This document shows, piece by piece, positions 26,501 to 37,536 of a DNA stretch of 64,000 nucleotides. A model generated the notes under the pieces. That model searched no databases. It saw only the letters and a list, made by a program, of their open reading frames with translations, and was not told the origin of the DNA. The position numbers and the translations under genes are program-made. This stretch comes from Diploscapter coronatus (taxonomy: Eukaryota; Nematoda; Chromadorea; Rhabditida; Rhabditidae): the NCBI GenBank assembly GCA_964036155.1, contig OZ038423.1:40377249-40441248 (forward strand), written 5' to 3'. Each line of letters begins with the position of its first letter. Positions within the stretch are counted from its first letter, which is position 1.

Positions 26501-29500
26501 ACTTGCATTTATTCGATCAAACCAATCGCGTAAAATGCGTAGTTCCTTTTATCTGTCGCATGGAACACGAGAAAGTGATTGGAGGGTTGAATGCAGAAAG
26601 CAGAAAGAATGGAGGAAAATGGAAAGAGGAAAAGGGGGGAAACGATCCGTGCACGGATGTGAGTATGTGTCACAGAGAATGATGCAGAAAGGAAAATGAC
26701 AGAGGGGAAGGAGGGGAGTGATCAATGCATTGCATTTGAGTCTCAGCTATACTTTCTGTTCTGGCTCCCTATAGTTTGAGAAGTTTTAAATAATGGCCTT
26801 TCATACCGCGTCATTAATTCTCGTATTTTTCTATTTTCAGAACATTACGGCTGAGCTAAACGCTCACGAGAACGTTTACAAGGCTGTGGACGATATGGGA
26901 AGGAAATTGGTTGCAGGTTGGGATAAAATGAAGAATTAGCCAAGTTATGCAAGCTATAGAAATGGTGATTTGCAGGCTTTGAATCGAATAAGGAAAGGAA
27001 CGACATGCAGTCTCGAATCGACCGACTGAATCAGAACTGGAACAGCGTGAAGGAGAGCAGCAAGACTGTCAGAGACAGACTGGAAAAAGCCGAGCAGGAA
27101 TGGGAGAAGCTGACTGATACACTGGCAGAGCTCAATTCCTGGGTGGAGGAGAAGAGTGCACAGGTTTGCTGAATGAAATCAACAAAAAGAATGGCAATGG
27201 AAGAAGAGTTTTTAGACTATCGCTCAGCAACCCGTTGGTGGAAGCCTTTCAGCCGTCATGCAGCAGAGCAATTGGATCAAACAGACGCAAAGGTTTGCAA
27301 ACGACTTTTAAGAAATCCTTTTTTTCTTGAAAAATTCAAATATTTTCAGAGACATGGAAGCCAAATCGCCCCTGGTGAAGGAGACAATCACAGCGGCCCA
27401 TTCCTACCTGATGCAGCACGATTTGAGACCGAAACTGTATCGACCTGCTGTTTTGGATGAAGATGAACAAGAAGGTAGATCTTTTCAGCGGTTTTTTTTT
27501 GCATTGGTAAGGTTACTCGAAACATCCACACTTGAAACTTAACAAAACATGTAGGGCTTACTACGTACTCTTTATTTCACTATTCCGCAATTTGTTAGTT
27601 TTCAAGGTTACTTTTCATCACGCCATATTTGCAGAAGCTCGGGATGCAGAACAGCGTCGTTGTGGTCTTCAGATCCACGCAGATTGTGAGAAATTGAAGG
27701 AGACCTGGGCAGAATTGGGACTGCAGATTGGAGAGTGGGACAGGCTGGTGCAGGATGCGAGTGGCAAGTTGCAGGAGTTGGAGAGGGCTCTCGCTGAGTG
27801 TCAACTTCATCTCAGGTTAGATAGCTCACTTCCTTGTGATCTCAAATATTCAACCAGTGATAAATATTTTGTTGTTATTTTGCCATTATTTGCATTTTAT
27901 TATGGTGCGTTTATACTCTGAAATAGTGTCAATGCCCAGCGGTGTTACGTATAAAATATTGATGTGATTGACGTCGACGTAAAAATTCTATACGTAATAA
28001 AAATCGCTTGACATTATTGGTATGGAGTCAAAAAGTATCAACGCAGTTTTATATCATCAATATTTGGGAAGTGTATTCTTCTTTATTTCTAGATGCAAAT
28101 TTCAGTTCTGCGGAAGGCGAGCTCGAAGGAATGCGTCCTGTCGAGAAGTTGAGATTGGAAGAATTGAAGGATGCTCGGGCAGAGACTGAGGATATTGCGA
28201 AGAAGGTGAGAGACAGGACCGGGCGGAAATTCCCGGCTAAAAGAATATATCTCTTTCTTTACTCCACGTGTGCTTCCCTTTCCTTCCCTTATCTCTTTTA
28301 TTTTCGTTTCCGTTTTCGTATTATCCGAAAATTAGGGGAGCGAGAAGAGAAAATAAAGCGTGCGTGGAGCAGAGAAAGAGATACTCTCTCGTCCGGAAAT
28401 TTCCATCCAGGTCTGGTGAGAGGATTTGAATGATAAAGAAATATAACGCATGTTTGCAGGTTGACACCGTTCGACTGCACGTGGACGATGCGAATGATTC
28501 CTGTGGCAGATTACTGGCTGCTGACATGCGACTTGACTCTCATATAAGAAGTCAACTTGACGCTGTCAATCATAGGTTCATTATTCTTTCAAAATTTTAG
28601 CACAATTCTCTAATTTGATTAAAAAACATTTCATTCTAAAGCCGCATCATAAAATGCAACTTTTCATAATTTGATACTGCCTCTTTTGTTATTTCATCAG
28701 TTAAACCTATAAGCCATGTTTTTAGATTCCACTCTTTGAAGACGAATCTGCGTATTCGTGCAGCTGCTCTGCGCAATGCTCTGACAGACTTCGGTCCCTC
28801 GTCCGAACATTTCCTCAACCAGTCGGTCGAACTGCCTTGGCAAAGGGCTATTTCCAAAACGAATCAACTGCCTTATTACATCGAGTAGGTTATTCTCGAA
28901 GAGGACTAAGCTACTCAATATGTTTTCAGTCACACTACAGAGCGAACTCAATGGGAGCATCCAGTGTGGGTGGAGATGTGCAAGGAATTGTCGCAATTCA
29001 ATCGAGTCAAATTCATCGCCTATCGAACTGCGATGAAGCTGAGAGCTCTGCAGAAGAGACTCTGTCTTGATTTGACCACTCTCGATATGCTCGACAAGGT
29101 TGGTCTTCATTTTGGTTTACAAATCACTCGTCATTCTCGAACATGGATTATTTTTATTTGAGACGATGTTTTATATTCAGGCCTTCCATCGTCTGGCCGG
29201 TCTATCAGCAGAAGAGTCCCCCACTCTAGAAGACATGGTGTCCTGTCTACTGCCACTCTTCGAACAAATTCACCACAAGCACCCTCAGCTCGTCCGCAGT
29301 GTCGCTCTCGCAGTCGATCTCTGCATCAATTTCATCCTCAATTTATTCGATCCGTAAGTCTCTCTCCCTCTCTCTCCTTACAGCTATTTTTACATTTACT
29401 TTGTCCGAAGCGTGAATGTGAAAATTAGAAATTGTTGGAAACCCATAGGGCAGAAAGCGATTTTGAAAATTTCGATAATGAAATCGAGAGCAGGCTAGAG

Positions 29501-32500
29501 ACAGACAACTTCTTACTCATCTAAGTATAAAACTCAGGCACATAACCTATCTGAATTCTCGTATTTTCATTTTCAGAACTCGTGACGGTGTCCTTCGATT
29601 GTTGTCTTTCAAAATCGCCCTTGTTGTGTTTTGTAATTCTGAGTTAGAGGAGAAATACAAATGTAGGTCATTTCTTTCTTTATCGGGAGGTATAATAGTC
29701 GAATTTAGACTTGTTTGATCTGGTTGCTCAGCAAGGCCATGCAAACCAGAAACAAGTTGCACTTCTTCTTTATGATCTCATTCACGTAAGTCGTTATTAT
29801 TTGTTACTAAACTTTTCGAGAAAAGTTATTTTTCAATTTTCAGATTCCTCGTTTGGTAGGCGAAGCAGCAGCGTTTGGAGGCTCAAATGTGGAGCCCTCA
29901 GTCCGTTCCTGTTTCGAATCAGTGAGAATGGCTCAGAGCATCTCGAGCAGTGCCTTCCTCGACTGGGTCAAGAAAGAGCCACAGAGCATTGTCTGGCTGC
30001 CTGTCATGCACAGACTCGCCACAGCTGAATTCGCTAAACATCAGGTTAGTTGTATCAAAACCAGACGCGATACAAGTAGCTTCTGTCAAAATTGATCTTG
30101 AATGAGTAATTAGCCTTGTTTCTAACTAAAAATGAACCAATTTAATAAACAACAAACTCAGGCAAAATGCAACGTGTGCAAGATGTTCCCGATTGTGGGT
30201 CTTCGTTACCGTTGTCTGTACTGCTTCAACCTGGATCTCTGCCAGAACTGCTTCTTCAGCCAGAGAACTGCGAAGAAGCACAAACTCAAACACGCAATGC
30301 AGGAGTATGCTACTCCGGTATGTTGAGAAATGAAATAGAAAGGATGATAGAGACAATTGCAGACCACTTCGGGTGAAGACGCGCGCGACTTCGCGAAGAT
30401 GGTCAGGAACAAGTTGAGGAGGAGCAAGAACTCTCTCGGATATCTGCCTGTCGACGTAAGATTTCGCAAATTTTATAGTATTTTTATATCGTAGTCTTTT
30501 CCTCGAAACATGAAATTCTTTTCAAACTGTAACAAAGAAGGATTGTGAGTAGTATTGGACGAAAATATTATTTTCGTGTTTGATATTTGTTTTTAATTTA
30601 TTTTCTGTCATTTTGGGGATGTTTCGTTTCCATTTTTTATTTCCACACTTAAAATGCCTTTTCAACCCGTCACTAGTTGTAAAAGAAGTTCAAATTGATT
30701 TCTTTGCGATCGAAAATGGTAAACTTAGCAGTTTCTATTTCAGTTTTCACTCATTTTTCCATATTTGTGTGTTTTTTTCCTGAAACTCAATCGACTTTTA
30801 TCCTAAGGTGGCAGAAGAAGGTCTGCCGATAGTGTCGGCTCCCCACGTCCATCAGAATCCATCGACAGAGCCGTTGCACGCGAGGACTGCAGTGATATCC
30901 GCCCGTCTGGCCGAGCTGACTGTCAACCAGGTCGCTGAGCCGAGAGACCATCTCTCTGCAAGCAGCACTACGCAAAATGTCCACTCCGACGTCAAAAGCC
31001 CACTCCAAATCATCAATCAGGTGGGGGACTTTTAGTTTACTTTTGTCCTTTCCAAATAGACCATAAATGACGAAAAATGGAGCTGTTCAAAAACGTGCCA
31101 AAGTCAGACCTAGAGAAGGCTCGAGTCTGGCCTGATGACGAATTTTATATACCTTCCTTTTGAGAGTTCCCTCCCCTATTTTCCCTTTTCTGATGAAACT
31201 CGTCACCACTCACGTTGCGGACCATTCTCCTTGTATTTTTGGGTCTGACCAAAGCACGATTTCTTTTAACTTCTAAGTCTGTGCTTTCAGAAAGTGAGCA
31301 TATGTACTCAAACTGGCAATTATATTAGTCAAAGATAATCCGCGCATGTCTTAGGATTAAGATCCTCCGAAACTTCACACAATTTGAGAAAACAATAGCC
31401 AAAGAATACAGCAACTTCTAATATCAGCCTAATCTAATCACCGAAAAATTCCTTTAATCAGATAATCTAATGCCAAAGAGATAGATCGAGGTCTTTTCCT
31501 CTGCAAATCTGGTCATTTTCTCATTTTCCCATTACCCATTTCATCATTTTTCATTCCGATTTCCATTTGATCTGCGCATTTCCCCCATTCCCTCTGTCTG
31601 TCTTCTGCAGCAAATGTTCTCCTCCTTCTCTCTTACAAATCTTCTTCTTCTTCTCATTTCTAATCAATTTCACATTCCTCTATTTCTCCCCTTGGCTATC
31701 GGCTATTCGATTCTACTCTTTTTTCATTCAACCTTCAAAAATGTGCAATATCTTCCGAATAATCAGACCCAAAAACAAGGCCAAATATGTAAGGAATCAA
31801 TCAATATGCATACTTTTTCTGAAGATCCATATCATAATAATTCAACAATATATACCCTTGAATTTTATTGAGTTGATTCAAAAGTTCGCAAATGGTGGAA
31901 AATATCACGAAAGTTTTAGTCAACTTCACTTCCCATAGGCATTTCTATAATTTAACATCATCAATATTTGATCCTCACAAAGAAGCTGATGATCTTCATG
32001 ACAATATCCGAGGTTTTCAGGTGGAGCAAATGCAAAAGGACGAACTGGATCAGCTTCTGCATCGATTACAGCTAGAAAATTTGGAGTTGAAGATGGAGTT
32101 GGAGAGGAAGAAAAGTGCTGCGCAGAGCACGCCTGACTTGGACAAGTAAGGGGAATTTTCTATTGAGTACAATTGATCATCTTGATATTAGAACCCCGAA
32201 TGGAGCAGCTCTGTCAAGTGGGGGAAGGAGGAGTGAAGGCCGAGGGGCCACTCTGCCTAGACTTGGCAATGCACAGCATGGAAGGAGTGTTCCTTCACTC
32301 AAATCCACACAAAGTCAATACGACGTAAGTTGAATCGATGCAATTCTCATGCGAGCAACATGATAAAGATGCTCATTATCATAGGTCCTGGACGAAGCTC
32401 GTGCCTTGCGACTGCACAAGCAGCGATTAGAGCATAGATCTCGGATATTGGAACAACAGAACCAACAGCTCGAAATGCAACTGACCAGACTGAGACGGGT

Positions 32501-33331
32501 CATTGATTTGGTGAGATTTAAAAAAAATTATTTCATAAATTTTTTGGGACAAAGATTTTCGAATTTTCGATTAATCCGCTCAAACTTGGTCAATATTTAA
32601 GCCAAATGTTTCATATGAACCTTCTCTAAATCAATATGTTCTGCTAAAATTCTGTTGCTGACCAAACCATATATCAATTTTCTATAGTAAAATTTTGTCT
32701 TGCGGATACTCCTATAATTTCTCATTCTGGCTGAAAGTCTATCTAGATATTAATATTTCATTTTTCTCAATCTCTAAGATAGTATGAAAACTCGATGGTT
32801 ATAGCAAAATAATGGAGCACCACAAGGAGAAATAAAGTGGAATGGCCACAGAGTGGAGAACTGGGAGAGGGAAGGGCACTCACAACCTCCCATGGAAAGG
32901 AACACGTTCAGTCCGGCCTATGGAATGCAGATGCCTGATCCGTCACTTCCACTCACTCGTAAGCTCCAATTGCATCATTTGTTGCAAATCTTCTAAAATG
33001 GAAAGATTGGTTTTCAAAAGAAATAATGTTTCAGTTTCATAATGTTTTCTTTTACTGAAACATCATTTCTCAATTTCTTTTCTAAATCCTTACAATTTTG
33101 AATAACTGAATTTAAAATGCAACCATAAAAGATACTTGAGCCAGACTTTATGACAAGACTGGTGAACTCAATTCAATCGGATGCTTATTCTTTGTTTCAG
33201 CTGACTGGGAAGAGGATGCAGCTGCAGTTCGTTCTACCCGAATGCAGTCTCTGTTGGCGACTGCGGACGATTTGAACAGGGCCTTCGAGAATCTCGTCGT
33301 TTCCGTCGTTTATGACAGTGATAAGGAGTGA
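2460..33331 (+). CDS. dys-1: Dystrophin (partial, 5' end outside the window)
   Basis: Dystrophin is a giant cytoskeletal linker at the muscle membrane. It ties actin to the dystroglycan/dystrobrevin/syntrophin complex. I joined 58 exons with consistent phase to the stop at 33329-33331, giving about 3,461 residues. Together with roughly 230 missing CH-domain residues this is close to the length I recall for C. elegans DYS-1. Domain order is dystrophin-specific: end of CH2, Pro/Ala/Ser hinge, rod of roughly twenty spectrin-like repeats, WW, EF-hand-like region, ZZ, two coiled coils. Strong landmarks are [16 protein letters not shown] (repeat 1), [17 protein letters not shown] (WW) and [17 protein letters not shown] (EF region). 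Oddities are one GC-AG intron (23111-23154), a 30-nt micro-exon (17509-17538) and a 6.1 kb intron carrying an antisense gene. No frameshift or internal stop is needed. Exons are listed in the domain entries. Utrophin is the only other vertebrate option, and nematodes have a single dystrophin-type gene. Confidence 0.95.
2603..3828 (+). other. dys-1: Dystrophin hinge 1 (low-complexity linker)
   Basis: Exons are 2603-2654, 2960-3175, 3575 or 3587-3666, and 3715-3828. They encode a linker between CH2 and the rod rich in Pro, Ala, Gln and Ser. It includes a run of six alanines encoded mainly by GCA repeats (about 2996-3013), a Gln-rich stretch and a basic [20 protein letters not shown] segment. 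The third of these exons has two in-frame acceptors 12 nt apart, so two isoforms differing by four residues (TDFSAP or TP start) are possible. The last exon runs into spectrin repeat 1 (EFETALEQ). Confidence 0.8.
6416..7451. other. Dystrophin intron segment downstream of the nested gene
   Basis: This is the first part of the 6.1 kb intron between dystrophin exons 6164-6415 and 12508-12753. I see no coding signal, only A-rich sequence at about 6990-7250. It should contain the 3' UTR of the antisense zinc-finger gene that ends at 7452; a TTTATT (AATAAA on the minus strand) lies near 7096. Confidence 0.6.
7452..11581 (-). CDS. Unrecognised two-finger C2H2 protein, nested antisense in a dystrophin intron
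   Basis: Exons in transcript order: 11581-11492, 11326-11009, 10681-10502, 10109-9915, 9596-9346, 9240-9153, 8992-8784, 8634-8526, 8041-7922, 7874-7699, 7506-7452. All phases agree, giving 596 residues. Residues 1-196 look globular (for example [18 protein letters not shown] and [20 protein letters not shown]), but I cannot name a domain. Residues 197-480 are acidic and disordered, with a basic PPPKKAKK stretch that could be a nuclear signal. A short RSRSPSPS stretch precedes two zinc fingers near the end: C519-x2-C522-x11-H534-x4-H539 and C546-x4-C551-x12-H564-x4-H569. A nuclear nucleic-acid-binding role is an inference from these features. The start ATG sits 6 nt after a TTTCAG acceptor (11589-11588), as in a trans-spliced gene. 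The gene lies wholly inside one dystrophin intron, on the opposite strand. Confidence 0.85.
11588..11589 (-). promoter_or_regulatory. Putative spliced-leader acceptor of the nested gene
   Basis: On the minus strand GATTTCAG is followed by CGGGGA and then the ATG at 11581. No upstream antisense exon is visible up to the next dystrophin exon, so this AG is best read as a trans-splice acceptor giving a 6-nt 5' UTR plus leader. Confidence 0.5.
11590..12507. other. Dystrophin intron segment upstream of the nested gene
   Basis: AT-rich non-coding sequence between the start of the antisense gene and the next dystrophin exon (12508). It should contain the promoter of the nested gene. I see no clear element in it. 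Confidence 0.5.
21920..21956. repeat. Perfect short hairpin in a dystrophin intron
   Basis: Thirteen-base arms (ACAGACATGTAAG and its complement at 21944-21956) enclose an 11-nt loop, inside intron 21805-22260. Weakly matching outer sequences around TCTGGAACC (about 21850) and GGTTCC (about 22017) hint that it may be the core of a larger decayed inverted-repeat element. Confidence 0.5.
24231..24335. repeat. Imperfect inverted repeat in a dystrophin intron
   Basis: CATATG-x2-CAGGGCTT at the left pairs with AAGCCCTGCATATG at the right. Inside these, repeated GACACTG/CAGTGTC units form further complementary arms around a CTGCAG centre. The element fills most of intron 24145-24348 and could fold into a long hairpin. 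Confidence 0.5.
27922..28017. repeat. MITE-like inverted repeat in a dystrophin intron
   Basis: Imperfect arms of about 38 nt (27922-27960 and 27980-28017) share AGTGTCAA, AGCG and TTACGTATA in the same order on opposite strands, with a short central spacer. The element lies in intron 27816-28105. No transposase is nearby, so it resembles a non-autonomous foldback element. Confidence 0.5.
28821..28966 (+). other. dys-1: Dystrophin WW domain
   Basis: The domain is split between exons 28726-28884 and 28930-29098. It shows both signature tryptophans and the central tyrosines ([22 protein letters not shown]). In dystrophin the WW domain, with the flanking EF-hands, binds the PPxY tail of beta-dystroglycan. 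The spacing is close to that of the vertebrate protein, and all signature positions are present. Confidence 0.95.
28967..30044 (+). other. dys-1: Dystrophin EF-hand-like region
   Basis: Exons 28930-29098, 29181-29353, 29577-29662, 29709-29785 and 29844-30044 encode the two degenerate EF-hand modules between WW and ZZ. Characteristic blocks are [37 protein letters not shown] and [14 protein letters not shown]. In dystrophin family proteins this region does not depend on calcium; it buttresses the WW domain for dystroglycan binding. Confidence 0.93.
30162..30317 (+). other. dys-1: Dystrophin ZZ zinc finger
   Basis: One exon encodes [19 protein letters not shown], then LCQNC and a His-rich end (KKHKLKH). 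That is three CxxC pairs plus histidines, enough for the two zinc sites of a ZZ finger. From memory of the family, vertebrate dystrophin has lost the middle CxxC pair seen here (RCLYC). The worm version therefore looks like the canonical form. ZZ completes the dystroglycan-binding unit. Confidence 0.95.
30363..33331 (+). other. dys-1: Dystrophin C-terminal region with two coiled coils
   Basis: Exons: 30363-30455, 30808-31020, 32021-32145, 32192-32324, 32385-32510, 32805-32958 and 33201-33331. [19 protein letters not shown] follows the ZZ finger as in all dystrophins. Two leucine-heptad helices follow, around [20 protein letters not shown] and [20 protein letters not shown]. They correspond to the paired coiled coils that bind dystrobrevin, with syntrophin sites just upstream. 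The protein ends [15 protein letters not shown]. The 1.0 kb intron 31021-32020 is CT-rich with no coding signal I can support. Confidence 0.92.
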
Positions 33332-34008
33332 TTCATTTGCTCAACATCGCATTCTGGTCCAATATCTATCCGTGCCTTCCATATCTATTCCGCTTTCATT
33401 ATCAGGATTTTGGCGAGTAATTCGAAAATTACTTCATTCATAACAAAAATTTCCGAGTCATTCACCAACAATTCCATTTCTATTGGTATTTGTAATAGTT
33501 CGTCTAGCTTTATCTGGTAGTCCCTATCGTTCATCTATAATCAGTAATGAGTTGCCTTTGCATGGAATCCCCTCCTCACAATCAACTACCTGCCTCCCTC
33601 GGCTCTTCCCTTCTTCATTCATTTATATCATCTAACTCTTCCACTTTCATCGGTGCCACACATTCGAATCGTCTTCATTTATTATTTTTCCCTTTTCATT
33701 GCTCAATTTGTTTGTTACTTATTTTGTTGTTTTATTTACCCGAACTCATCAAATGAAGTATTTGATTTGATTTACAATATTCTAGAAGCAATTCTATTGC
33801 AAACTTGTCAGAAGGTTACATAACCAATAGATTTCTTCTAACCAATTTTTAAAAATCATTATCGTGACTTATCTTTATGTTTCGTTTTTGCTCCACCCAC
33901 TTTTGCATGCATCTTTCGCGATTTTCAATTTTCAAATTTATCCGTCTTCTTTCTCGATATTTTTTATGTTTATTTTTTCGCTGATTTCGTTTCATTTGAG
34001 ATGTAGCG
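33332..34008. other. Dystrophin 3' flank / intergenic
   Basis: This stretch holds the dystrophin 3' UTR and probably the promoter of the next gene. It is T-rich and I see no AATAAA in the expected place. A gap of nearly 700 nt with no spliced-leader acceptor typical of an operon downstream gene argues against an operon. Confidence 0.5.
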
Positions 34009-36814
34009 ATGTGGGAATTGATCCGAATCGACAATGCAGGGACTCCCTGGCTGAGGCTGTTCTGCCAATTCGGTTTGGCCAATCAGCCTTTCGTATTCGG
34101 TAGCTGGGCCACTGCAGACTGGCCTGCTCGACGCAGATGGACTACGGAGGATGGAAAGCCGAATGTGCAATTTCTTCGTAGACAGTACGGTAATTATTAT
34201 TTATCATTTCATATGGCAAACTTATATTATAATAGGGCAATTCGTAAATTGAGATGACAGAATGACGAGACCTATAGTTAGGGTAGGAGGGAAGGAAAAT
34301 AGGATGAAATAGCGCGAGAAAAAGATAGGCCTAGTCATTTACGATTTGTCTTTTACCATGAATTCAGCGTTTATGAATATAGGACTGAATGTTTGAACGT
34401 TTTGAAGAATTTCTTACTGGTTTCTTGATCACTTTCTTCCGTTACCGTATTCGAAATGACAACATCTTGTCTTTCACGACTTTATACGTCAAAATCACGG
34501 CATTTCAGGCAGCTCGCAGATTTCACTCGAAACTTCTGAATGCAAATACGAAACTTGTCGGTTCAGTGATTTTCTGGATGATTATGAGAATGGAGGACAG
34601 CTGTCGAAGGCCTACCTGAAGGACTGGCATTTTCAGGCAGAGTAGGTTATGTTTTGCTGGAGCTTTTTAGTTGAATCATCCAAATTAATTTTCGGTCTTC
34701 GTATCCCAGAATTTTAGATTCGGGACAGAGATGTACTCCCTGCATCCATTCTGCTCGACGGACTGGGTCAATTGCGAATCCTTCAGCGAGCAGCCCGAGC
34801 AAAGTCCATTTAATGGAGATTACCGGTTTGTATACTTCGGCGTCGAAGGCACTGGGTATTTTTTAAATCAAATTTATCATTTCATTTTTTTTTTTTAATT
34901 TAATAAGAAAGCGAACTTATTTTGCGCCAATTGGAAAATAATTTAACGGTATTTTTCTTTGAGAGGCTATCATTAAGAAATTTTATGAATTATTTTTGCC
35001 ACTCATCAACAAATAGTTCTGGTCAAACGAAGTGACAGATCATGTGTTGAAGGAGTAGGGAAAAAAGGCGAGAGACGCAAGTTGCGTACTCTTTCCATTG
35101 TCCTTCACGGACTCTTTTTCTCTGTTCTAGCCTCCTTCTTTGCGCATAGTCGTGACGCGCATTTCTCGCAAGGCGCTCTTTAACACGCGGAACTGTCATT
35201 TCATTTGACCGATTCAATACTTTCAGTACGAAGTTGCACAGCGATGTTGTTGCCTCGTTTTCGTGGTCTGCAAACATTTGCGGTCGGAAGCGGTGGTTCA
35301 TGATGCCTCCTGGAAAGGAGCAGGTATTCATGGAGAATGGACAGCTCGTCGAGGACATTCGATTGCACAACGACAAATTCCAACAGGTTAAATTATTTAA
35401 ATTTTTTTCTGAAGAATAAAAAAAATTAGGCAGAAGTGATTGAATTCACCCAAAACCCAGGAGAAATCGTGTTTGTTCCTACTGGATGGCATCATCAAGT
35501 CCACAATTTAGTGAGAAATTCCAGAAATTGGAAAAAAAAATCGAAGATACAAAATTAGGATGATTCGATTTCGATAAACCACAACTGGATGAATGCAGCC
35601 AACATTCCCCTGGTCGTCGAATTCATTCTCAAACGACGCATCGATGTGCAGAACGAGTTGGAAGATTCGAAATCGCTGTTCACGCCCGAAGAGTTTCAGG
35701 AGCAAATAGAGGTATTCCATTCTTTCACAATTTATGTTCGTTCGATAATAACTATTTGAGAGAAAAATCTACATGAAAAAGGAATTATTTTACCATTTGC
35801 TAGCTTCTTCGATTTTTAAGAGAGCCAAATTGAAGAACTCGCTTATTTCAACCAAACGTATATATCATTTAATGACCATTCAACTTTTTGTAAAGGAATA
35901 AGAAAACTGGATATTTGTTTATTTCTTTAGTTTAGGAGATTACATAGTTTATTACAAAATAGGTTTTGGTTTGGAAAGGGTGAATTCAGTTGAACCACAT
36001 GAGGCTCTGAAGAAGAAAGCAGTCTATTTATATGGACGCTAAAATAACAAAGTAGAGAAATACTAAACAGATTACTCATAATGAATCATCTTGAAATTTA
36101 GAAATCTATATAAATTTTTAAAAAAAATTATTTTATGACAACTTTCGACTAATTTTATAGGTTTAAAGTACCAATAAATTACAGTTGGTTCTATTCGCGG
36201 ATACTCGTCTGTCGATAGCCCGACTCCGCTCACTACTTCTGCACATTCAGCAGACTCGCAGTCAACCACTCGCAACTTCCAAATGCTATGTTTGTCCCCT
36301 TCATCTCCATGATATTATACAGTGAGTATTTTTAAACCTTGCAATATTTTTTCTTATTAGAAGTTTTTCTTTCTTCAAATCAAGTGTGAGCAAGGATTGA
36401 AATTTGGATATTCCGAAAGCATAGACAACGAGTCCGAAAATCTGTGACGCCAAGGAGAAACAAGAATCAAGTTTTCCAAGTATTTTTCTTTCGATATTTT
36501 GAAAACTTCAAAAACTAGCCAAAACGAAGCAATTTTTAGAGTTTCAAAAGCGAAAACAGAAAACAAAGCTTTGTTCATAACTGCTTCCAACTTATTACTA
36601 AATTTTGCTATGCCTATCGAACGATCATACTTTGCAACTTTCGATCGATATTCTAAAGTAATTCCTCAGATGCTACCGTAATCCCTCATGCCATGATCGG
36701 ATCTTCTCCCTGTGCAGCTGCTCTACGAGTCGATGTGCCATTTGCTCAGAGTTCGTGTCGTCTTTCGAATTGACAAGTGCGGGTTTGATGCTAGACAAAT
36801 TAGATCAAAATTAA
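34009..36814 (+). CDS. JMJD4: JMJD4-like JmjC 2-oxoglutarate/Fe(II) oxygenase
   Basis: Vertebrate JMJD4 is a lysyl hydroxylase acting on translation release factor eRF1; I infer the same role here. Exons: 34009-34189, 34509-34641, 34718-34855, 35227-35386, 35430-35510, 35559-35711, 36185-36321, 36670-36814 (375 residues). The N-terminal block GSWATADWPARRRWTTEDGK, then YLKDWHFQAEF and DYRFVYFGVEG match JMJD4. The iron site is visible as H and D of KLHSDVVASFSWS and the distal His of VPTGWHHQVHNL, followed by DDSISINHNW. The start is the first ATG giving the conserved N-terminus; an upstream exon is not excluded. The C-terminal end is uncertain. Exon 36185 can stop at a TGA at 36323-36325, overlapping its donor, giving about 327 residues. 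Otherwise it is spliced to a cysteine-rich last exon. An AATAAA overlaps the distal stop. Confidence 0.9.
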
Positions 36815-37536
36815 TAAATTTTGCTGATATTACGAATCTCATTGTTGATTTGGTTCAATTTCTGAAACTTCGTTGGAATATTCAGAAAAAATAAATTAAA
36901 AATGGAGAACAAATTGAGTACTGAGCCATAAAAGTACGTAGATAAGAAAAGACCATATTCATAATCTGAGCACTTAGATGGACGTGCATGGCTTTTATCT
37001 CGTCCGAAAGTTCCCTTATCAGTGATTTTTGACGATCGCAATTTGTCGTCATCAGGGGGCGAGACGGAATTGAATTTTAAAAAATCTCGAAGCCGGAACT
37101 CCTGTCTTCACCCCTGATCGCCATTTTTCAATTAGAAAATATCATAAGAAAAGATATTTTTTTAGAAAGAATGACAAAAAAATTAGGAATTCGTGAATTT
37201 TCAAAATGTTTTCCAAAAATTTTCAATCATCTTCTTTTCGTGATTTTTATTCATACTCACTCCTTATTTCAAAGCATGCCAATCAGAACGCCATCATCTC
37301 ATTAAACTCGAAGACTAAACTGTAAATAAATATTTTTATTTAGTCTTATTTTTGACAGTTCCTTTGTACAATGAAAAAGCACACAAATTAGAAAAGCACC
37401 AACTTCGAAAGATCTCTTCTTATTCAGTCTGCAGAAATTCGGCAGTTCTCGGTGTGTAGACTGATGTGCATGGAATCGTTGGGTCATTTCTAGAATGATA
37501 TATCATAAAAATTGGATTCGCCATAGATGGTTTTTA
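36815..37536. other. Intergenic, AT-rich
   Basis: Between two convergent 3' ends: the JMJD4-like gene on plus and the peroxidase remnant on minus. I see no coding signal or repeat here. Confidence 0.5.

Larger units (their letters stand above)
4060..28575 (+). other. dys-1: Dystrophin rod domain (spectrin-like repeats)
   Basis: Heptad-rich helices with recurrent W and L positions form three-helix spectrin repeats. Exons: 4060-4217, 4764-4845, 4943-5194, 5511-5591, 5645-5806, 6164-6415, 12508-12753, 13056-13217, 13438-13559, 13608-13791, 14008-14193, 14515-14737, 14888-15118, 15761-15861, 16591-16724, 16773-16851, 17189-17272, 17509-17538, 17880-17996, 18045-18168, 18245-18447, 18692-18826, 19045-19139, 19186-19360, 19611-19787, 19921-20220, 20410-20562, 20609-20876, 21116-21372, 21622-21804, 22261-22424, 22606-22827, 23000-23110, 23155-23278, 23465-23674, 23954-24144, 24349-24709, 25072-25167, 25214-25304, 25443-25618, 25661-25758, 25950-26139, 26841-26916, 26976-27163, 27228-27292, 27350-27474, 27635-27815, 28106-28205, 28460-28575. 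Phases agree across all junctions. Residues around exons 14008, 21116 and 24349 are low-complexity and probably hinge-like. The first repeats align by eye with vertebrate repeats 1-3; later ones are diverged. Confidence 0.85.

Noticed and set aside
33332..34008. Operon linking dystrophin and the JMJD4-like gene
   Set aside because: The gap is nearly 700 nt and no close downstream spliced-leader acceptor with U-rich element is visible. Nematode operon spacing is normally about 100-400 nt.
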